Assembly: GCA_937874695.1 (NCBI GenBank)
Contig: CALNAJ010000013.1
Span: 1-64,000, forward strand
Length of the DNA: 64,000 nt
Reading direction: 5' to 3'
From: an uncultured Lactobacillus sp.
GTDB lineage: Bacteria > Bacillota > Bacilli > Lactobacillales > Lactobacillaceae
The position numbers were made by a program, and so were the translations under genes. Shown here piece after piece: positions 45,604-54,641 of the stretch. Positions within the stretch are counted from its first letter, which is position 1; the number at the start of each line of letters is the position of its first letter. The notes under the pieces were generated by a model. The model did no database searches and was not told the origin of the DNA. It saw only the letters and a program-made list of their open reading frames with translations.

Positions 45604-46797
45604 CTATGCCATGACGTCTTCACGAACACGCGGTAACACCAGACCCACAAAAGCCAGCAACATGCCCACGCTGAGGACGGCCATATACCACGGTAGCGTC
45701 TGAATGGCGCCGTTGTGCAGCCAACTCATCCCGTAGGTCAGCGCACTGACTAGTAGATAATAACCCAGACTGAACCAGCCACTAGCGCTTCCCATAACCT
45801 CTTCGTAACCAATCAGCGCCCGGTTCAAGGCATTGGGCAACGTCACGTTGAGGCCTAGAAAGGTCAGGAAAATCCCGCCGATCATAAATGCAGGCTGTTG
45901 CCAAGTAGCCGCTAAAATTAAGCCCCCACTAGCCATCACACTGAAGATCAGGCCACGCAAGGCCACCTGTTCCGGTGTCCAAAAGTTCAACAGGCGATTC
46001 ACGAGCAAGGCTCCCAGCAGGCTAGCACTCGCTAAGACCAGCCCGAGCCAGCCGTACTGAACGGCCGAGTAGCCAAAGTGAGTCATAAAAACAAATGGTG
46101 CCTCAGCATAGTAGCTGAACAAGATGCCATTGATGCCCCCGATTAAGAGGCCGTAGCCCCAGACGATGGGATCACGAAGCAGCCGACGCACGACCTGCCA
46201 CTGGTGAACCTGCGGCAAGTGGCCGTCTCGCGGTTGTGTTTCTGGTAAGCAACTCAGAGCGTACAGCCCAACGGCCACAGCCATCGTAACTAGCGTCGCA
46301 AAAACACTGCGATAACCAAAATAGGCCTGCATGACCCCACCGATTAACGGTCCCAGTGCCGGAGCAAGCGCCATCGCCGCACTGGTTCGCGCAAAGACCT
46401 TGGCTCCGGTAATCCCACTGAAACTTTCACGCATGATGGTCTGCGTCACGACCGAACCGGCGCTGGCCCCGAGGGCTTGCACCAACCGCCAGCTAATCAG
46501 AACACTGAACTGTTGGCTGAAGTACAGACCCAAGTTGCCGACCAGATAGAGGGCAATCCCGGCTAACATTGCCGGACGACGGCCCCATTTGTCGGCGAGT
46601 TGCCCCCAGAGGAGCACCCCCACGGCAAAGGCCACGAAGTAGGTACTCATCGTGAGTTGTACCTGATTGGCACTCACATTAAAGGCCCGGCGCAACTGCG
46701 GTAGCACCGGAGTAAAAATAGATTCGCTGATTTGTGGAAAACCAACGAGGGTAATCATCAGTCCCAGAGAGGGAACCGATTGACGGACGTTTTTCAT
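45604..46797 (-). CDS. Bcr/CflA-type MFS drug efflux transporter
   Basis: 397 aa with twelve helices. TPVLPQLRRAFNVSANQVQL near 28 and the motif A loop LWGQLADKWGRRPAML near 60 mark a Bcr/CflA-like H+ antiporter; ALGASAGSVVTQTIMRE near 112 is motif C-like. Expels drugs or metabolites. AAGGAG precedes the ATG. A 21-codon leader ORF ends 18 bp upstream and its RNA can mask this site. Confidence 0.9.
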   Translation of the reverse strand: MKNVRQSVPSLGLMITLVGFPQISESIFTPVLPQLRRAFNVSANQVQLTMSTYFVAFAVGVLLWGQLADKWGRRPAMLAGIALYLVGNLGLYFSQQFSVLISWRLVQALGASAGSVVTQTIMRESFSGITGAKVFARTSAAMALAPALGPLIGGVMQAYFGYRSVFATLVTMAVAVGLYALSCLPETQPRDGHLPQVHQWQVVRRLLRDPIVWGYGLLIGGINGILFSYYAEAPFVFMTHFGYSAVQYGWLGLVLASASLLGALLVNRLLNFWTPEQVALRGLIFSVMASGGLILAATWQQPAFMIGGIFLTFLGLNVTLPNALNRALIGYEEVMGSASGWFSLGYYLLVSALTYGMSWLHNGAIQTLPWYMAVLSVGMLLAFVGLVLPRVREDVMA

Positions 46798-46815
46798 CGT
46801 TTTTCTCCTTAGAAT

Positions 46816-46881
46816 TTACTTTACGGAAAAACGTCCTTGTCCGTTTGCGGGGACACACGCCATTAAGCTGTTGAGAGTCAT
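46816..46881 (-). CDS. Putative attenuator leader peptide
   Basis: ATG with AAAGGGG 9 bp before it, 21 codons, stop 18 bp before the efflux gene. The codons CGT TTT TC pair perfectly with GAAAAACG directly before the efflux ATG, and GGACGTTTTT pairs with AAAAACGTCC in its codons 2-5. GTCC...GGAC pairs inside the leader offer a competing fold. This is the layout of erm/cat/tet(L) translational attenuators. Confidence 0.55.
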   Translation of the reverse strand: MTLNSLMACVPANGQGRFSVK

Positions 46882-46955
46882 GGGTTTGCCACCCCTTTCT
46901 GTTCGATGTTTGATTTAGGTTACGGGAAATTGTCAGACTTGTCAACCTCATCAAA

Positions 46956-46994
46956 AATAGGCCGGCCCGGATATCTATTCCGGATCGACCTATT
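46956..46994 (-). terminator. Terminator of map
   Basis: AATAGG / CCTATTTTT with inner CCGG/CCGG pairing, directly downstream of map on the minus strand. Confidence 0.75.
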
Positions 46995-47007
46995 GCTATG
47001 TTCGTAA

Positions 47008-47796
47008 TTATTTGAGTAAGTACTTCGCATCCAAGTCATGATCGAACGATGTCAAAATTTTTGGACCCTCATTCGTAATCACAATGGTGTGTTCATACTG
47101 GCAACTCAGGCTCCCGTCAACCGTTGAAATCGTCCAACCGTCGTCAGCCGGTGCGCTACATTCCAAGCTACCCACGTTGATCATGGGTTCGATCGTAATG
47201 GTCATCCCCGCCTTCAACCGCGTGCCATGACTGGCCGTGCCATAGTGCGGAACGTCTGGATCTTCATGCATGGTCGGGCCGATGCCGTGACCAATGTAGT
47301 CGCGAACCACACCATAGCCCAATTGGTTTTCGGCGTAATCCTGAATTGCAAAGCCAATATCGCCGATCCGGTTGCCCACAACGGCTTGGTCGATTCCCAA
47401 ATAGAGGGACTTTAACGTCACATCCATTAATTTTTGAACCTCGGCGGAAGCCTCCCCCACAACGAATGCGTGGCAAGCATCGCTCAGGTAGCCGTGATAA
47501 TCGATGACCGTGTCAACCTTAACCAGGTCACCAGCCTTGATCAACTCGTCCTTGCTAGGGCAACCATGACAAATCACATCGTTGACACTGACACAGGTGG
47601 AGTACTTGTACCCCTCGAAGTTCAGCTCGCCGGGAGTGGCATCGTGGTCAATGATGTATTTGTAGGAAAAATGATCGATATCCCAGGTCGTCATCCCGGG
47701 CTTGATGTAATCTGCTAGGGCGTGGAACAGACCGGCCAGAATGTCGCCGGCTGCTTGCATCCCCTGAATTTCACGCGTTGATTTTAATGCTATCAT
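47008..47796 (-). CDS. map: Type I methionine aminopeptidase
   Basis: 262 aa. Metal ligands: two Asp in VDTVIDYHGYLSDACHAF near 95, His in YIGHGIGPTMHEDP near 170, Glu in TIEPM near 203 and Glu in YEHTIVI near 235; the catalytic His lies in VICHGCPS near 77. Removes N-terminal Met from nascent proteins. No N-terminal zinc-finger extension. Promoter at 47841-47868. Confidence 0.95.
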   Translation of the reverse strand: MIALKSTREIQGMQAAGDILAGLFHALADYIKPGMTTWDIDHFSYKYIIDHDATPGELNFEGYKYSTCVSVNDVICHGCPSKDELIKAGDLVKVDTVIDYHGYLSDACHAFVVGEASAEVQKLMDVTLKSLYLGIDQAVVGNRIGDIGFAIQDYAENQLGYGVVRDYIGHGIGPTMHEDPDVPHYGTASHGTRLKAGMTITIEPMINVGSLECSAPADDGWTISTVDGSLSCQYEHTIVITNEGPKILTSFDHDLDAKYLLK

Positions 47797-47840
47797 GTTG
47801 CCTCCTGATGGTGAGTGTCATTTAAATTCTGTCTTAAATT

Positions 47841-47868
47841 AGTATACCCTACTGAGGACGGGCTTCAA
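47841..47868 (-). promoter_or_regulatory. Promoter of map
   Basis: Minus strand TTGAAG, 16 bp, TATACT. Confidence 0.55.
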
Positions 47869-48062
47869 CTGCAATTGTGACTTTCAGCGAGAATTCAAGG
47901 CTGTGAATAAACCTCAAGGAGGTCACCTTCCTCAAAATCGGTGTTGACAACGTTTTCATCCGATTTTCACACCTGAATATTCAAATGAAACGTGTTACAA
48001 TCAATCTTGCTGTGTCAAGAACGTAATTTACGTAAAAAATTTTAAAAAAGGAGGTTCCTACA

Positions 48063-48974
48063 ATGTCACTCACGAAACGCGATGTCCGCGACTACTTGAT
48101 TGGGTTTACCCTAGTCTTGGTCATGGTCGGTATCGCCACTTGGCTTCACGATTACGAAATTATTCTGCCAGAAATCGGCGCACTCACGGCCGGTATGTGG
48201 ATCTACCACAATCCGACCTGGGTCAGTCAGCCCTTCAAAATTTTCCTAGCACCATCTGGAACGGCGGTAATTGGTTTTATCGTCAATCAATTCCCCATCA
48301 GTTATCCCGAAAAGGTTGGTATCACACTCCTTCTGATTCTCTTACTACTCAATGTGCTGCGCTCCACATTGGCGCCATCCTTTGCGACTGGGCTATTGCC
48401 GATCATTATCAATGCAACCCACTGGTCATTCATTCTGGCTATCTTCGCGTTTACACTGACACTGATGATTGGGGTCCTCCTGCAGGGTCACTATAAGGGG
48501 TTACCCGCTGGCAAACCGCTGCGCTTCCAGCACATGCTGGGCTTCGTACTCGCAGCGGCCGTTTGGGTTGGTGCCGTCTGGATTGCTGGTTATCCGCAGA
48601 TGGCCGGTATTCCACCAGTTCTGGTCGTCTTCTTCGAAGTTTCACAGATGCCCAGTTACAGTGGTAGATTGGCCCTGAAGCAGATTATCGCGTTGAGTGG
48701 TGCTGCAACGATCGGTGTCCTGGTCCATTTGGTTATCACCTCGTGGCTCCTATCCGCGCTGATTACGCTTCCCTTGGTCTTCATCCTGTTGCAACTGCTG
48801 CGAATTAAGCTACCGGCCGCGTACGCCTTTCCGCTGTTGGCGCTGGTGCTCCCAGTAAATATGTTCCATACCTTACCGATTGCCGCGACTCTTGCGGCCT
48901 GTTACTTCTTGGGAACAGTCTTCGTTTACCGCAAGCTGGTGTCATTACGTGGCTTGGCATCGGAAAACAACTAA
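48063..48974 (+). CDS. Polytopic membrane protein, HPP-like repeat
   Basis: 303 aa, eight or nine helices in two similar halves: LPEIGALTAGMWIYHNP near 37 and IPPVLVVFFEVSQMPS near 190, each followed by a QPFKI/RLALKQ stretch and a helix. This pattern recalls the HPP integral membrane family, some members of which carry nitrite, but that link is weak. AAGGAGG precedes the ATG. Monocistronic. Confidence 0.65.
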   Translation: MSLTKRDVRDYLIGFTLVLVMVGIATWLHDYEIILPEIGALTAGMWIYHNPTWVSQPFKIFLAPSGTAVIGFIVNQFPISYPEKVGITLLLILLLLNVLRSTLAPSFATGLLPIIINATHWSFILAIFAFTLTLMIGVLLQGHYKGLPAGKPLRFQHMLGFVLAAAVWVGAVWIAGYPQMAGIPPVLVVFFEVSQMPSYSGRLALKQIIALSGAATIGVLVHLVITSWLLSALITLPLVFILLQLLRIKLPAAYAFPLLALVLPVNMFHTLPIAATLAACYFLGTVFVYRKLVSLRGLASENN

Positions 48975-48990
48975 TTTAATCCTGATCACG

Positions 48991-49022
48991 CGGACCAACT
49001 CTTCGGAGCTGGTCCGTTTTTT
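48991..49022 (+). terminator. Terminator
   Basis: CGGACCAAC / GCTGGTCCG hairpin with TTCGGA loop and six T. Confidence 0.9.
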
Positions 49023-49137
49023 GGCATTTACATACTCTTTACCTAACCAACACCCAGCCTTTACAAGCGTTAGGTACAATTGGAATTGCCGTACGCTCTC
49101 GGTAAAACATAATTCCACGTGAAAAAGGAGACCAATC

Positions 49138-49965
49138 GTGTTAGACATACTTAAAGCAGCCATCCTCGGTATCATTGAAGGCATCACAGAATTCCTGCCA
49201 ATCAGTTCGACGGGACACCTCTACTTAGCCGATGAATTTGTAAAATTAAACGAATCGACCGCCTTTGTTAACATGTTCATGGTGGTCATTCAACTCGGGG
49301 CTATCATGGCAGTCGTCGTCCTGTATTTTACCAAACTCAATCCTTGGGCCCCTAGCAAATCAGCCCTCGAGCGCCGACAGACGTGGACGTTGTGGTTCAA
49401 GGTCATCATCGCCGTGCTCCCCTCAGTCATCGTAGGGCTTCCGCTGAACGACTGGATGGAAGCCCACCTGACGAGTTGGCAAGTCATCGCGGCCACCCTC
49501 ATTATCTATGGTATCTTGTTCATCGTGATTGAAAATTACAACCGGACCAAGCGACCGCGCTTCACAGACTTGAATCAGCTACCGATTAAACTCGCTGTCT
49601 TTATCGGGCTCTTCCAAATCTTGTCGATGGTCCCTGGAACCTCACGCTCCGGCGCCACTATTCTAGGTGCTATTCTGATTGGCACCTCACGCTTCGTGGC
49701 CACGGAATTTTCCTTCTTTCTGGCCATTCCCACCATGTTCGGGGCATCGCTACTAAAAGTGCTCAAATACTTTCTTCACGGCAACACATTTACGGGTAGT
49801 CAAATCATGGTTCTCCTGACCGGGGTCATCGTGTCGTTCGTCGTGGCCTACTTGGCCATTAAATTCTTGCTACACTACATCCGGAATAATGACTTTAAAC
49901 TATTTGGTTGGTACCGTATTGTGTTAGGGGCCGTGGTCATTACCTACTTTGGTTTTCTGCATTGA
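49138..49965 (+). CDS. uppP: Undecaprenyl-diphosphatase (BacA type)
   Basis: 275 aa membrane protein. Catalytic motifs [15 protein letters not shown] near 15 and [13 protein letters not shown] near 162. Dephosphorylates C55-PP to C55-P outside the membrane, recycling the carrier lipid for wall synthesis; overexpression gives bacitracin resistance. GTG start with AAGGAG. Confidence 0.95.
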   Translation: MLDILKAAILGIIEGITEFLPISSTGHLYLADEFVKLNESTAFVNMFMVVIQLGAIMAVVVLYFTKLNPWAPSKSALERRQTWTLWFKVIIAVLPSVIVGLPLNDWMEAHLTSWQVIAATLIIYGILFIVIENYNRTKRPRFTDLNQLPIKLAVFIGLFQILSMVPGTSRSGATILGAILIGTSRFVATEFSFFLAIPTMFGASLLKVLKYFLHGNTFTGSQIMVLLTGVIVSFVVAYLAIKFLLHYIRNNDFKLFGWYRIVLGAVVITYFGFLH

Positions 49966-50293
49966 CCGCTATCCAAGTTTAATATGTTGAAAATCATATT
50001 CACAAAATGTATAAACCTAGCGGAACATTCACCAATTTCATTCTGCCTTACCCACACATATTTCGATATGGAATTAATCAACGGCATTAGCGAGTCATCA
50101 CCACAATCCAATCATATTAAGCGTTTTCAGCAACGTTATACACATTAAATGATGAGATTACGGGTAATTATTCCCGGTTTGCAACAATCTGCAATCAAAT
50201 GTGACGGGCTTTTAACTACACAGTAACTAAACTGCAATATTTCTCAGGTATGCTGTTAAGTATTAAGAAAACAGATTGGATAGATTTAAAAAA
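49966..50293. other. AT-rich intergenic region before the Apf-like gene
   Basis: No gene. A small CGGGTAATTATTCCCG hairpin near 50161 lies in what may be a long untranslated leader of the Apf-like gene, as usual for abundant secreted proteins. No consensus promoter stood out. Confidence 0.35.
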
Positions 50294-50701
50294 ATGTCGA
50301 AATCAAAACTTACAACTAAATTTGCAACACTTTTACTTTTATTTGGATTTTCCTTCGGCATGGTGACCGATGTTACGTCCAGCTTGGTGCCTGAACAAAC
50401 AACTACTGCTCAGGCTTCTACTCGTGTGTCTGCTAGTCAGGCCAAGAAGATTGCCAAGATCAACGCCGGCCTGTCCAAAAAGCAAAAAGCAGCGAAGAAC
50501 TGGATTGCTAAGCGCGAATCCAGCTTCAATTACTCTGCCCGCAACGGTCGTTGTTACGGTCGTTACCAATTATTGAAATCTTACCTGCATGGTGACTACT
50601 CCCCTGCAAACCAAGAAAAGACTGCTAACAACTATGTCAACAATCGTTATGGGTCATGGACCAAGGCCAAGCGTTTCTGGCAAAGTCATCACTGGTACTA
50701 A
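50294..50701 (+). CDS. Apf-like secreted protein with lysozyme-like C-terminal domain
   Basis: 135 aa. Signal peptide (positively charged start then LLLLFGFSFGM, cleavage near AQAS at about 43). Mature domain AKNWIAKRESSFNYSARNG to the end KRFWQSHHWY matches the C-terminal module of lactobacillus aggregation-promoting factors, which resembles transglycosylases (candidate catalytic Glu in KRESS). Secreted and wall-associated. Only a weak ribosome site; TTG six codons upstream is an alternative start. Confidence 0.82.
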   Translation: MSKSKLTTKFATLLLLFGFSFGMVTDVTSSLVPEQTTTAQASTRVSASQAKKIAKINAGLSKKQKAAKNWIAKRESSFNYSARNGRCYGRYQLLKSYLHGDYSPANQEKTANNYVNNRYGSWTKAKRFWQSHHWY

Positions 50702-50750
50702 ACCAGCGAATCTGCTTAACGGCAGTTTCAATTACATAAGTATTTTGCGT

Positions 50751-50792
50751 AATGGCAGTTAGACCCACAATGAGTTTAACCGCCATTTTTTT
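50751..50792 (+). terminator. Terminator of the Apf-like gene
   Basis: AATGGCAGTT / AACCGCCATT (one mismatch) followed by seven T. Confidence 0.65.
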
Positions 50793-50821
50793 ACCCAAAA
50801 ATTGATGAAAGAATGGTTTCT

Positions 50822-51358
50822 ATGAAAAAAATCATCAGTCTAGTACTGCTTCTTTTGCTTGTCGGCGCCGGGTTATTAGTGGTTCCCCACTTGACCGCAG
50901 CCCAACCTGCACGGACTGCCACGACTACTGCTACACAACAGTCCAAGAAGCCGGCCGCACCCAAATTGACACTCAGCAACCTGCAGCACAGCAAAACACT
51001 CACCTACAGTAGCATCATTTACTTCGCTGTCAAACATTCCAAGCTCCAGCGCTGGCAAGAAGTTTCCGACTTCAAGCTAGGTTGGCAAGTCGAAATTTAC
51101 CCACGCAACGGCCAAACCAAGTATTTGGTGTGGCCCGACCAACACATTCAGGATAGCGCCAAGAACCTCGCCCCTAACTGGTTCCGCTTCAAGGATAGTC
51201 AGCATGTCCTGTACGACAGCATGATTGTCCACTCCTTTCGTAAGGATCAGACCAAGACTGCAAGTTTGACAGAAATTGTGAAGCAAATCAACGCCGACCA
51301 TGCTGCCGCCAAGGTCCGTGCGATGCCCCAACGGCTGAGTGTCGTGACTCACAAATAA
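50822..51358 (+). CDS. Unknown secreted or membrane-anchored protein
   Basis: 178 aa. N-terminal signal helix MKKIISLVLLLLLVGAGLLV, Ala/Thr/Lys-rich linker to about 50, then a compact domain of unknown fold with KLGWQVEIYPRNGQTKYLVWPD near 88-110 and NWFRFKDSQHVLYDS near 120. No catalytic motif recognised. An ATG three codons upstream is possible. Possibly surface-exposed, beside the Apf-like gene. Confidence 0.65.
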   Translation: MKKIISLVLLLLLVGAGLLVVPHLTAAQPARTATTTATQQSKKPAAPKLTLSNLQHSKTLTYSSIIYFAVKHSKLQRWQEVSDFKLGWQVEIYPRNGQTKYLVWPDQHIQDSAKNLAPNWFRFKDSQHVLYDSMIVHSFRKDQTKTASLTEIVKQINADHAAAKVRAMPQRLSVVTHK

Positions 51359-51390
51359 CGCGTTGAACTACCGCCGCTTCAACAATAAAC

Positions 51391-51424
51391 AAAAAGAGTC
51401 TGAGATTTTATCCCAGCCTCTCTA
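51391..51424 (-). terminator. Terminator of the DUF998-like gene
   Basis: Minus-strand AGAG-GCTGGG / CTCAG-CTCT then TTTTT, the form frequent in Lactobacillales. Also usable by the convergent gene. Confidence 0.7.
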
Positions 51425-51427
51425 CAT

Positions 51428-52597
51428 TCAATCTTCTAAATCCGCAAAAATTTCACTTTCGGTCCCAACGTTGATTAACGATTCAATCCGGTCTAATAGC
51501 ATCAGTAACCAACCGAAGGCCATGACGAACGCGACCATTTCAAACGCCGTCAACGAGAAATACCCAATCCCGCGAAACATGACTTCCGCAACGACTAAGG
51601 CCGCCCCGACACCATAGGACAGATACAGAAATTCCTTGGTAATCTGAGGGAGTAGCCACCGGACACCAATGATCAGCGCAATGACACAGTAAATCAGGAA
51701 ACTGGCCACCTGGTCATGCAGCATGTGTGACGACACGTTATTGGGAAAGACCCCTACCAGCCCTAGATTCAGGGCCGTTAACGTCAGCAACCCCCGTAGC
51801 AACGTCAACCGCAAGGAAACCGGATAGTTTTCCTGAAGACTCACGAATAAATAGTCAATCAGGGCAATCATCAGGAGTGCCGACAGAATCAGCGTGGCGT
51901 TAAACTGCCAGCCGCTAGAAGCATTCCGTGTCCCCAGAAAACTGAGGTTATGTTGCCACCAGTAACGTTCGTTGTTCACCGCCATCGAGATGACCACCCC
52001 GCTGATGATGACCAGCGTGAGAACCGTCGATAACACACCGGCGTCCACCGCCTGAGCGAAGTAAATCATCGCTAGGTTAATGAACACGCCAAAGACAAAG
52101 ATAATGATACTCGACGTGATCCGATCAAAGCTGGCACCGTTGAACAGCATGCCCAGCAACCACATGCTCCCAACCAGGACCAGTGCCAGAATCAACGCAA
52201 ACGACAACACAATCACCGGAAAATTTCGCCAGTAGATATTCTTCGTAAAGTGGTTCTGAGGATTGTTCCGATCCCGAATAAAGAAAATCGTAAATAGCAG
52301 TGTACCCATCACGACACCGGTAACAATCAGCCCCGTCGCTAATGAATCATTCCCGGAAAGTTTCAGATGGCGCAGGCCCTGCCACCGACAGAAAATATAA
52401 TAGCCAATACTGACCACTAGAGCCGTAATTACCGGCCACCACATGATTTTATTTTGAAAGATCCGTCGCCGCGACTCGGCAAATTCGACCACCAAGCGAT
52501 CACGCTTCACGACCAATTTGACCGGCGTCCCGTCCTCCAGCTTGAGTTGCTCGCTGATGTCCGCCGGAATTTTTAAGTTAAAGTCCTTACTTTTCAT
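51428..52597 (-). CDS. AbrB-like domain fused to DUF998-like membrane protein
   Basis: 389 aa. Residues 1-45 (KSKDFNLKIPADISEQLKLE, then GTPVKLVVKRDRLVVEF) resemble an AbrB/MazE swapped-hairpin domain; the rest has about ten helices with a DUF998-like pattern. The fusion would place a DNA- or protein-binding module at the inner membrane face. GGAGG 5 bp before the ATG at 52597 decides the start. Function unknown. Confidence 0.72.
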   Translation of the reverse strand: MKSKDFNLKIPADISEQLKLEDGTPVKLVVKRDRLVVEFAESRRRIFQNKIMWWPVITALVVSIGYYIFCRWQGLRHLKLSGNDSLATGLIVTGVVMGTLLFTIFFIRDRNNPQNHFTKNIYWRNFPVIVLSFALILALVLVGSMWLLGMLFNGASFDRITSSIIIFVFGVFINLAMIYFAQAVDAGVLSTVLTLVIISGVVISMAVNNERYWWQHNLSFLGTRNASSGWQFNATLILSALLMIALIDYLFVSLQENYPVSLRLTLLRGLLTLTALNLGLVGVFPNNVSSHMLHDQVASFLIYCVIALIIGVRWLLPQITKEFLYLSYGVGAALVVAEVMFRGIGYFSLTAFEMVAFVMAFGWLLMLLDRIESLINVGTESEIFADLED

Positions 52598-52692
52598 GTT
52601 TTCCTCCACAGCTCTATAACCCGTTCTTTCCAATTATAGCAAATCTGACGGGGAATTAACGGGGTTTATTGGCTTGGCTGGTGATTCCACGC

Positions 52693-52722
52693 AAAAAGGC
52701 CGCCTGTAATTAGCAGGTGACC
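52693..52722 (-). terminator. Terminator of the aldo/keto reductase pair
   Basis: Minus-strand GGTCACCTG / CAGGCGGCC (one mismatch), followed by TTTTT. Confidence 0.6.
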
Positions 52723-52776
52723 CGATTGATAAAACTATTACTGTGGTCTGTGAAACTTAACAGAACTATCCTATTC

Positions 52777-53640
52777 CTAATCGTCCGCGTGAACATCAAA
52801 CGCATCTAACAGCATTTGCTTTACACCAGGTGCATCGGGATCATGTTGACCCTTACCTTTGTCCAAACCAACCATCATTGCCATTTCGTCAGCAGTCAGC
52901 GTGAAGTCAAAGATATCCAAGTTGCTCTTGATCCGGTCGGCATGTACCGACTTAGGAAAGACGATAACTCCCAGCTGATTTTCAAAGCGCAGGATAACTT
53001 GGCCGGCATTCTTGCCGTACTTTGCTGCTAATTGCGTAACCATGGGGTCCTTCAGCAAGTCTTGATTGCCTTGGCCCAGTGGCCCCCAGGATTCAAGCTT
53101 CACATCCCCAGTGGCCATCAATTCACGAATCGCCGTTTGTTGGAAGTAAGGGTTGAATTCCACTTGGTTCACGGCTGGTAAAGTCGTAAATTGTGGCACG
53201 AATTCATTCCAGATCTTGGGTGTCATGTTGGAGACCCCGATTGACCGCAACTTGCCGGCCTGTTGTGCCTCTTCCATTGCCCGCCAAGCACCCGGAACAT
53301 CACCATAAGGTTGGTGAATTAGGTAGAGGTCCAAGTAATCCAGGCCCATCTTTTCCAACGACAGGTCAATCGCTCGCTTGGCTGGTTCGTAACCAAAATC
53401 CTGCAGCCAGAGTTTGCTGGTCACCCAAATCTGGTCGCGGTCAATGCCACTATCCTTGATAGCCCGGCCAACTTCGGCTTCATTGAAGTAAGCAACCGCC
53501 GTATCAATGTGCCGGTAACCAATCTTTAAAGCTTCGCTAACGGCGGTGTAAGTGGAACCGTCACTAGGAATCTGAAACGTTCCAAACCCAATCGCTGGAA
53601 TCTCATTACCATCATTCAATTTAATTGTTGGCATTGTCAT
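52777..53640 (-). CDS. Aldo/keto reductase 1
   Basis: 287 aa AKR barrel. Asp and Tyr of the tetrad in GYRHIDTAVAYFNEAEVG near 46, Lys in WVTSKLW near 75, His in YLIHQPYGD near 108; NADPH site IVFPKSVHADRIKSN near 237. Family includes 2,5-diketogluconate and methylglyoxal reductases. Starts 2 bp after the stop of reductase 2, whose 3' end carries its ribosome site; translationally coupled. Confidence 0.92.
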   Translation of the reverse strand: MTMPTIKLNDGNEIPAIGFGTFQIPSDGSTYTAVSEALKIGYRHIDTAVAYFNEAEVGRAIKDSGIDRDQIWVTSKLWLQDFGYEPAKRAIDLSLEKMGLDYLDLYLIHQPYGDVPGAWRAMEEAQQAGKLRSIGVSNMTPKIWNEFVPQFTTLPAVNQVEFNPYFQQTAIRELMATGDVKLESWGPLGQGNQDLLKDPMVTQLAAKYGKNAGQVILRFENQLGVIVFPKSVHADRIKSNLDIFDFTLTADEMAMMVGLDKGKGQHDPDAPGVKQMLLDAFDVHADD

Positions 53641-53642
53641 TT

Positions 53643-54518
53643 TTAGTTTTCTCCTTTTAGAGCTTTCAAACTTGACCCGAAGATCTGTTCAATCGTTACT
53701 GGATCACGGTGGTCAAAGAACTGGCTCTCGCCCTTGTCCAAGGACGCCATCAGCTGCATTTCTTCAGCGGTCAACTCAAAGTCAAATACATCAATATTCT
53801 CCAGCATCCGTTCCTTATGAACAGACTTAGGAATCACGGTGATGCCGCGTTGCAATAACCAACGAAGAATCACTTGACCGACGGACTTATCGTGAGCCTG
53901 CGCAATCTGGGCAATCGTTGCGTTGGTGAAGATGTCGTGCTTGCCTTCAGCGAACGGTGCCCAGGCTTCGACCCGTACATCCTCACTTTGATTGAAAGTC
54001 ACTTCAGTTGGTTGTTGGTACCATGGATTAACTTCAATCTGGTTGATGACCGGCTTAACCGTCATCGTCAATTCCAGATTCTTCAGTTGATCGGCATAGA
54101 AGTTGGAGACCCCGATCGACCGAATCTTACCGGCCTGTTGGGCTTCTTCCAATGCCCGCCAAGCGCCCATCGTATCACCATAGGGTTGATGCAACAGGTA
54201 AAGGTCGAGATAGTCCAGCCCCAATCGTTGAAGAGACGCATCGATACCCTGTTTGGCCCGGTTATAGGTGAATTCGGAAACCCACAGTTTGGACGTCACG
54301 AAGATATCCTCTCGGGAAACTCCACTTGCCTTGATGCCGCGACCAACGGCTTCTTCATTTTGATAAGCCGTCGCTGTATCTAACAGTCGGTAGCCAGATT
54401 GCAGGGCTGCCGTGACGGCGGCCTCGCATTCTGCTAAATCGGGAACCTGAAAGACCCCAAAACCAAGTTGTGGCATCTGATTGCCATCATTTAAAGTTAC
54501 CATTGGGACGTTTGCCAT
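53643..54518 (-). CDS. Aldo/keto reductase 2
   Basis: 291 aa, paralogue of the next gene. GYRLLDTATAYQNEEAVG near 41, VTSKLWV near 72, YLLHQPYGD near 105, IPKSVHKERMLEN near 235. First of the pair, likely duplicated in tandem. Upstream lie its promoter (54554-54582), a LysR-type palindrome and the divergent LysR gene, so it is a likely LysR target for aldehyde stress or redox balance. Confidence 0.92.
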   Translation of the reverse strand: MANVPMVTLNDGNQMPQLGFGVFQVPDLAECEAAVTAALQSGYRLLDTATAYQNEEAVGRGIKASGVSREDIFVTSKLWVSEFTYNRAKQGIDASLQRLGLDYLDLYLLHQPYGDTMGAWRALEEAQQAGKIRSIGVSNFYADQLKNLELTMTVKPVINQIEVNPWYQQPTEVTFNQSEDVRVEAWAPFAEGKHDIFTNATIAQIAQAHDKSVGQVILRWLLQRGITVIPKSVHKERMLENIDVFDFELTAEEMQLMASLDKGESQFFDHRDPVTIEQIFGSSLKALKGEN

Positions 54519-54553
54519 AAATCACATCGACCTTTCCTGTCTTGAATACCTCT

Positions 54554-54582
54554 ACTATAATCGTTAACAGACCACTTGAAAA
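54554..54582 (-). promoter_or_regulatory. Promoter of the aldo/keto reductase pair
   Basis: Minus strand TTTTCA, 17 bp, TATAGT. Confidence 0.5.
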
Positions 54583-54599
54583 TTACCAGTTGAGCATGC

Positions 54600-54622
54600 T
54601 AGTATACAGTCAGCGTATACTA
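54600..54622. promoter_or_regulatory. LysR-type binding site
   Basis: TAGTATAC-7 bp-GTATACTA, 8+8 perfect palindrome, 19 bp before the LysR start and upstream of the reductase -35 box; it fits the T-N11-A rule. Confidence 0.65.
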
Positions 54623-54641
54623 CAACTGAGGAGGACGACCT

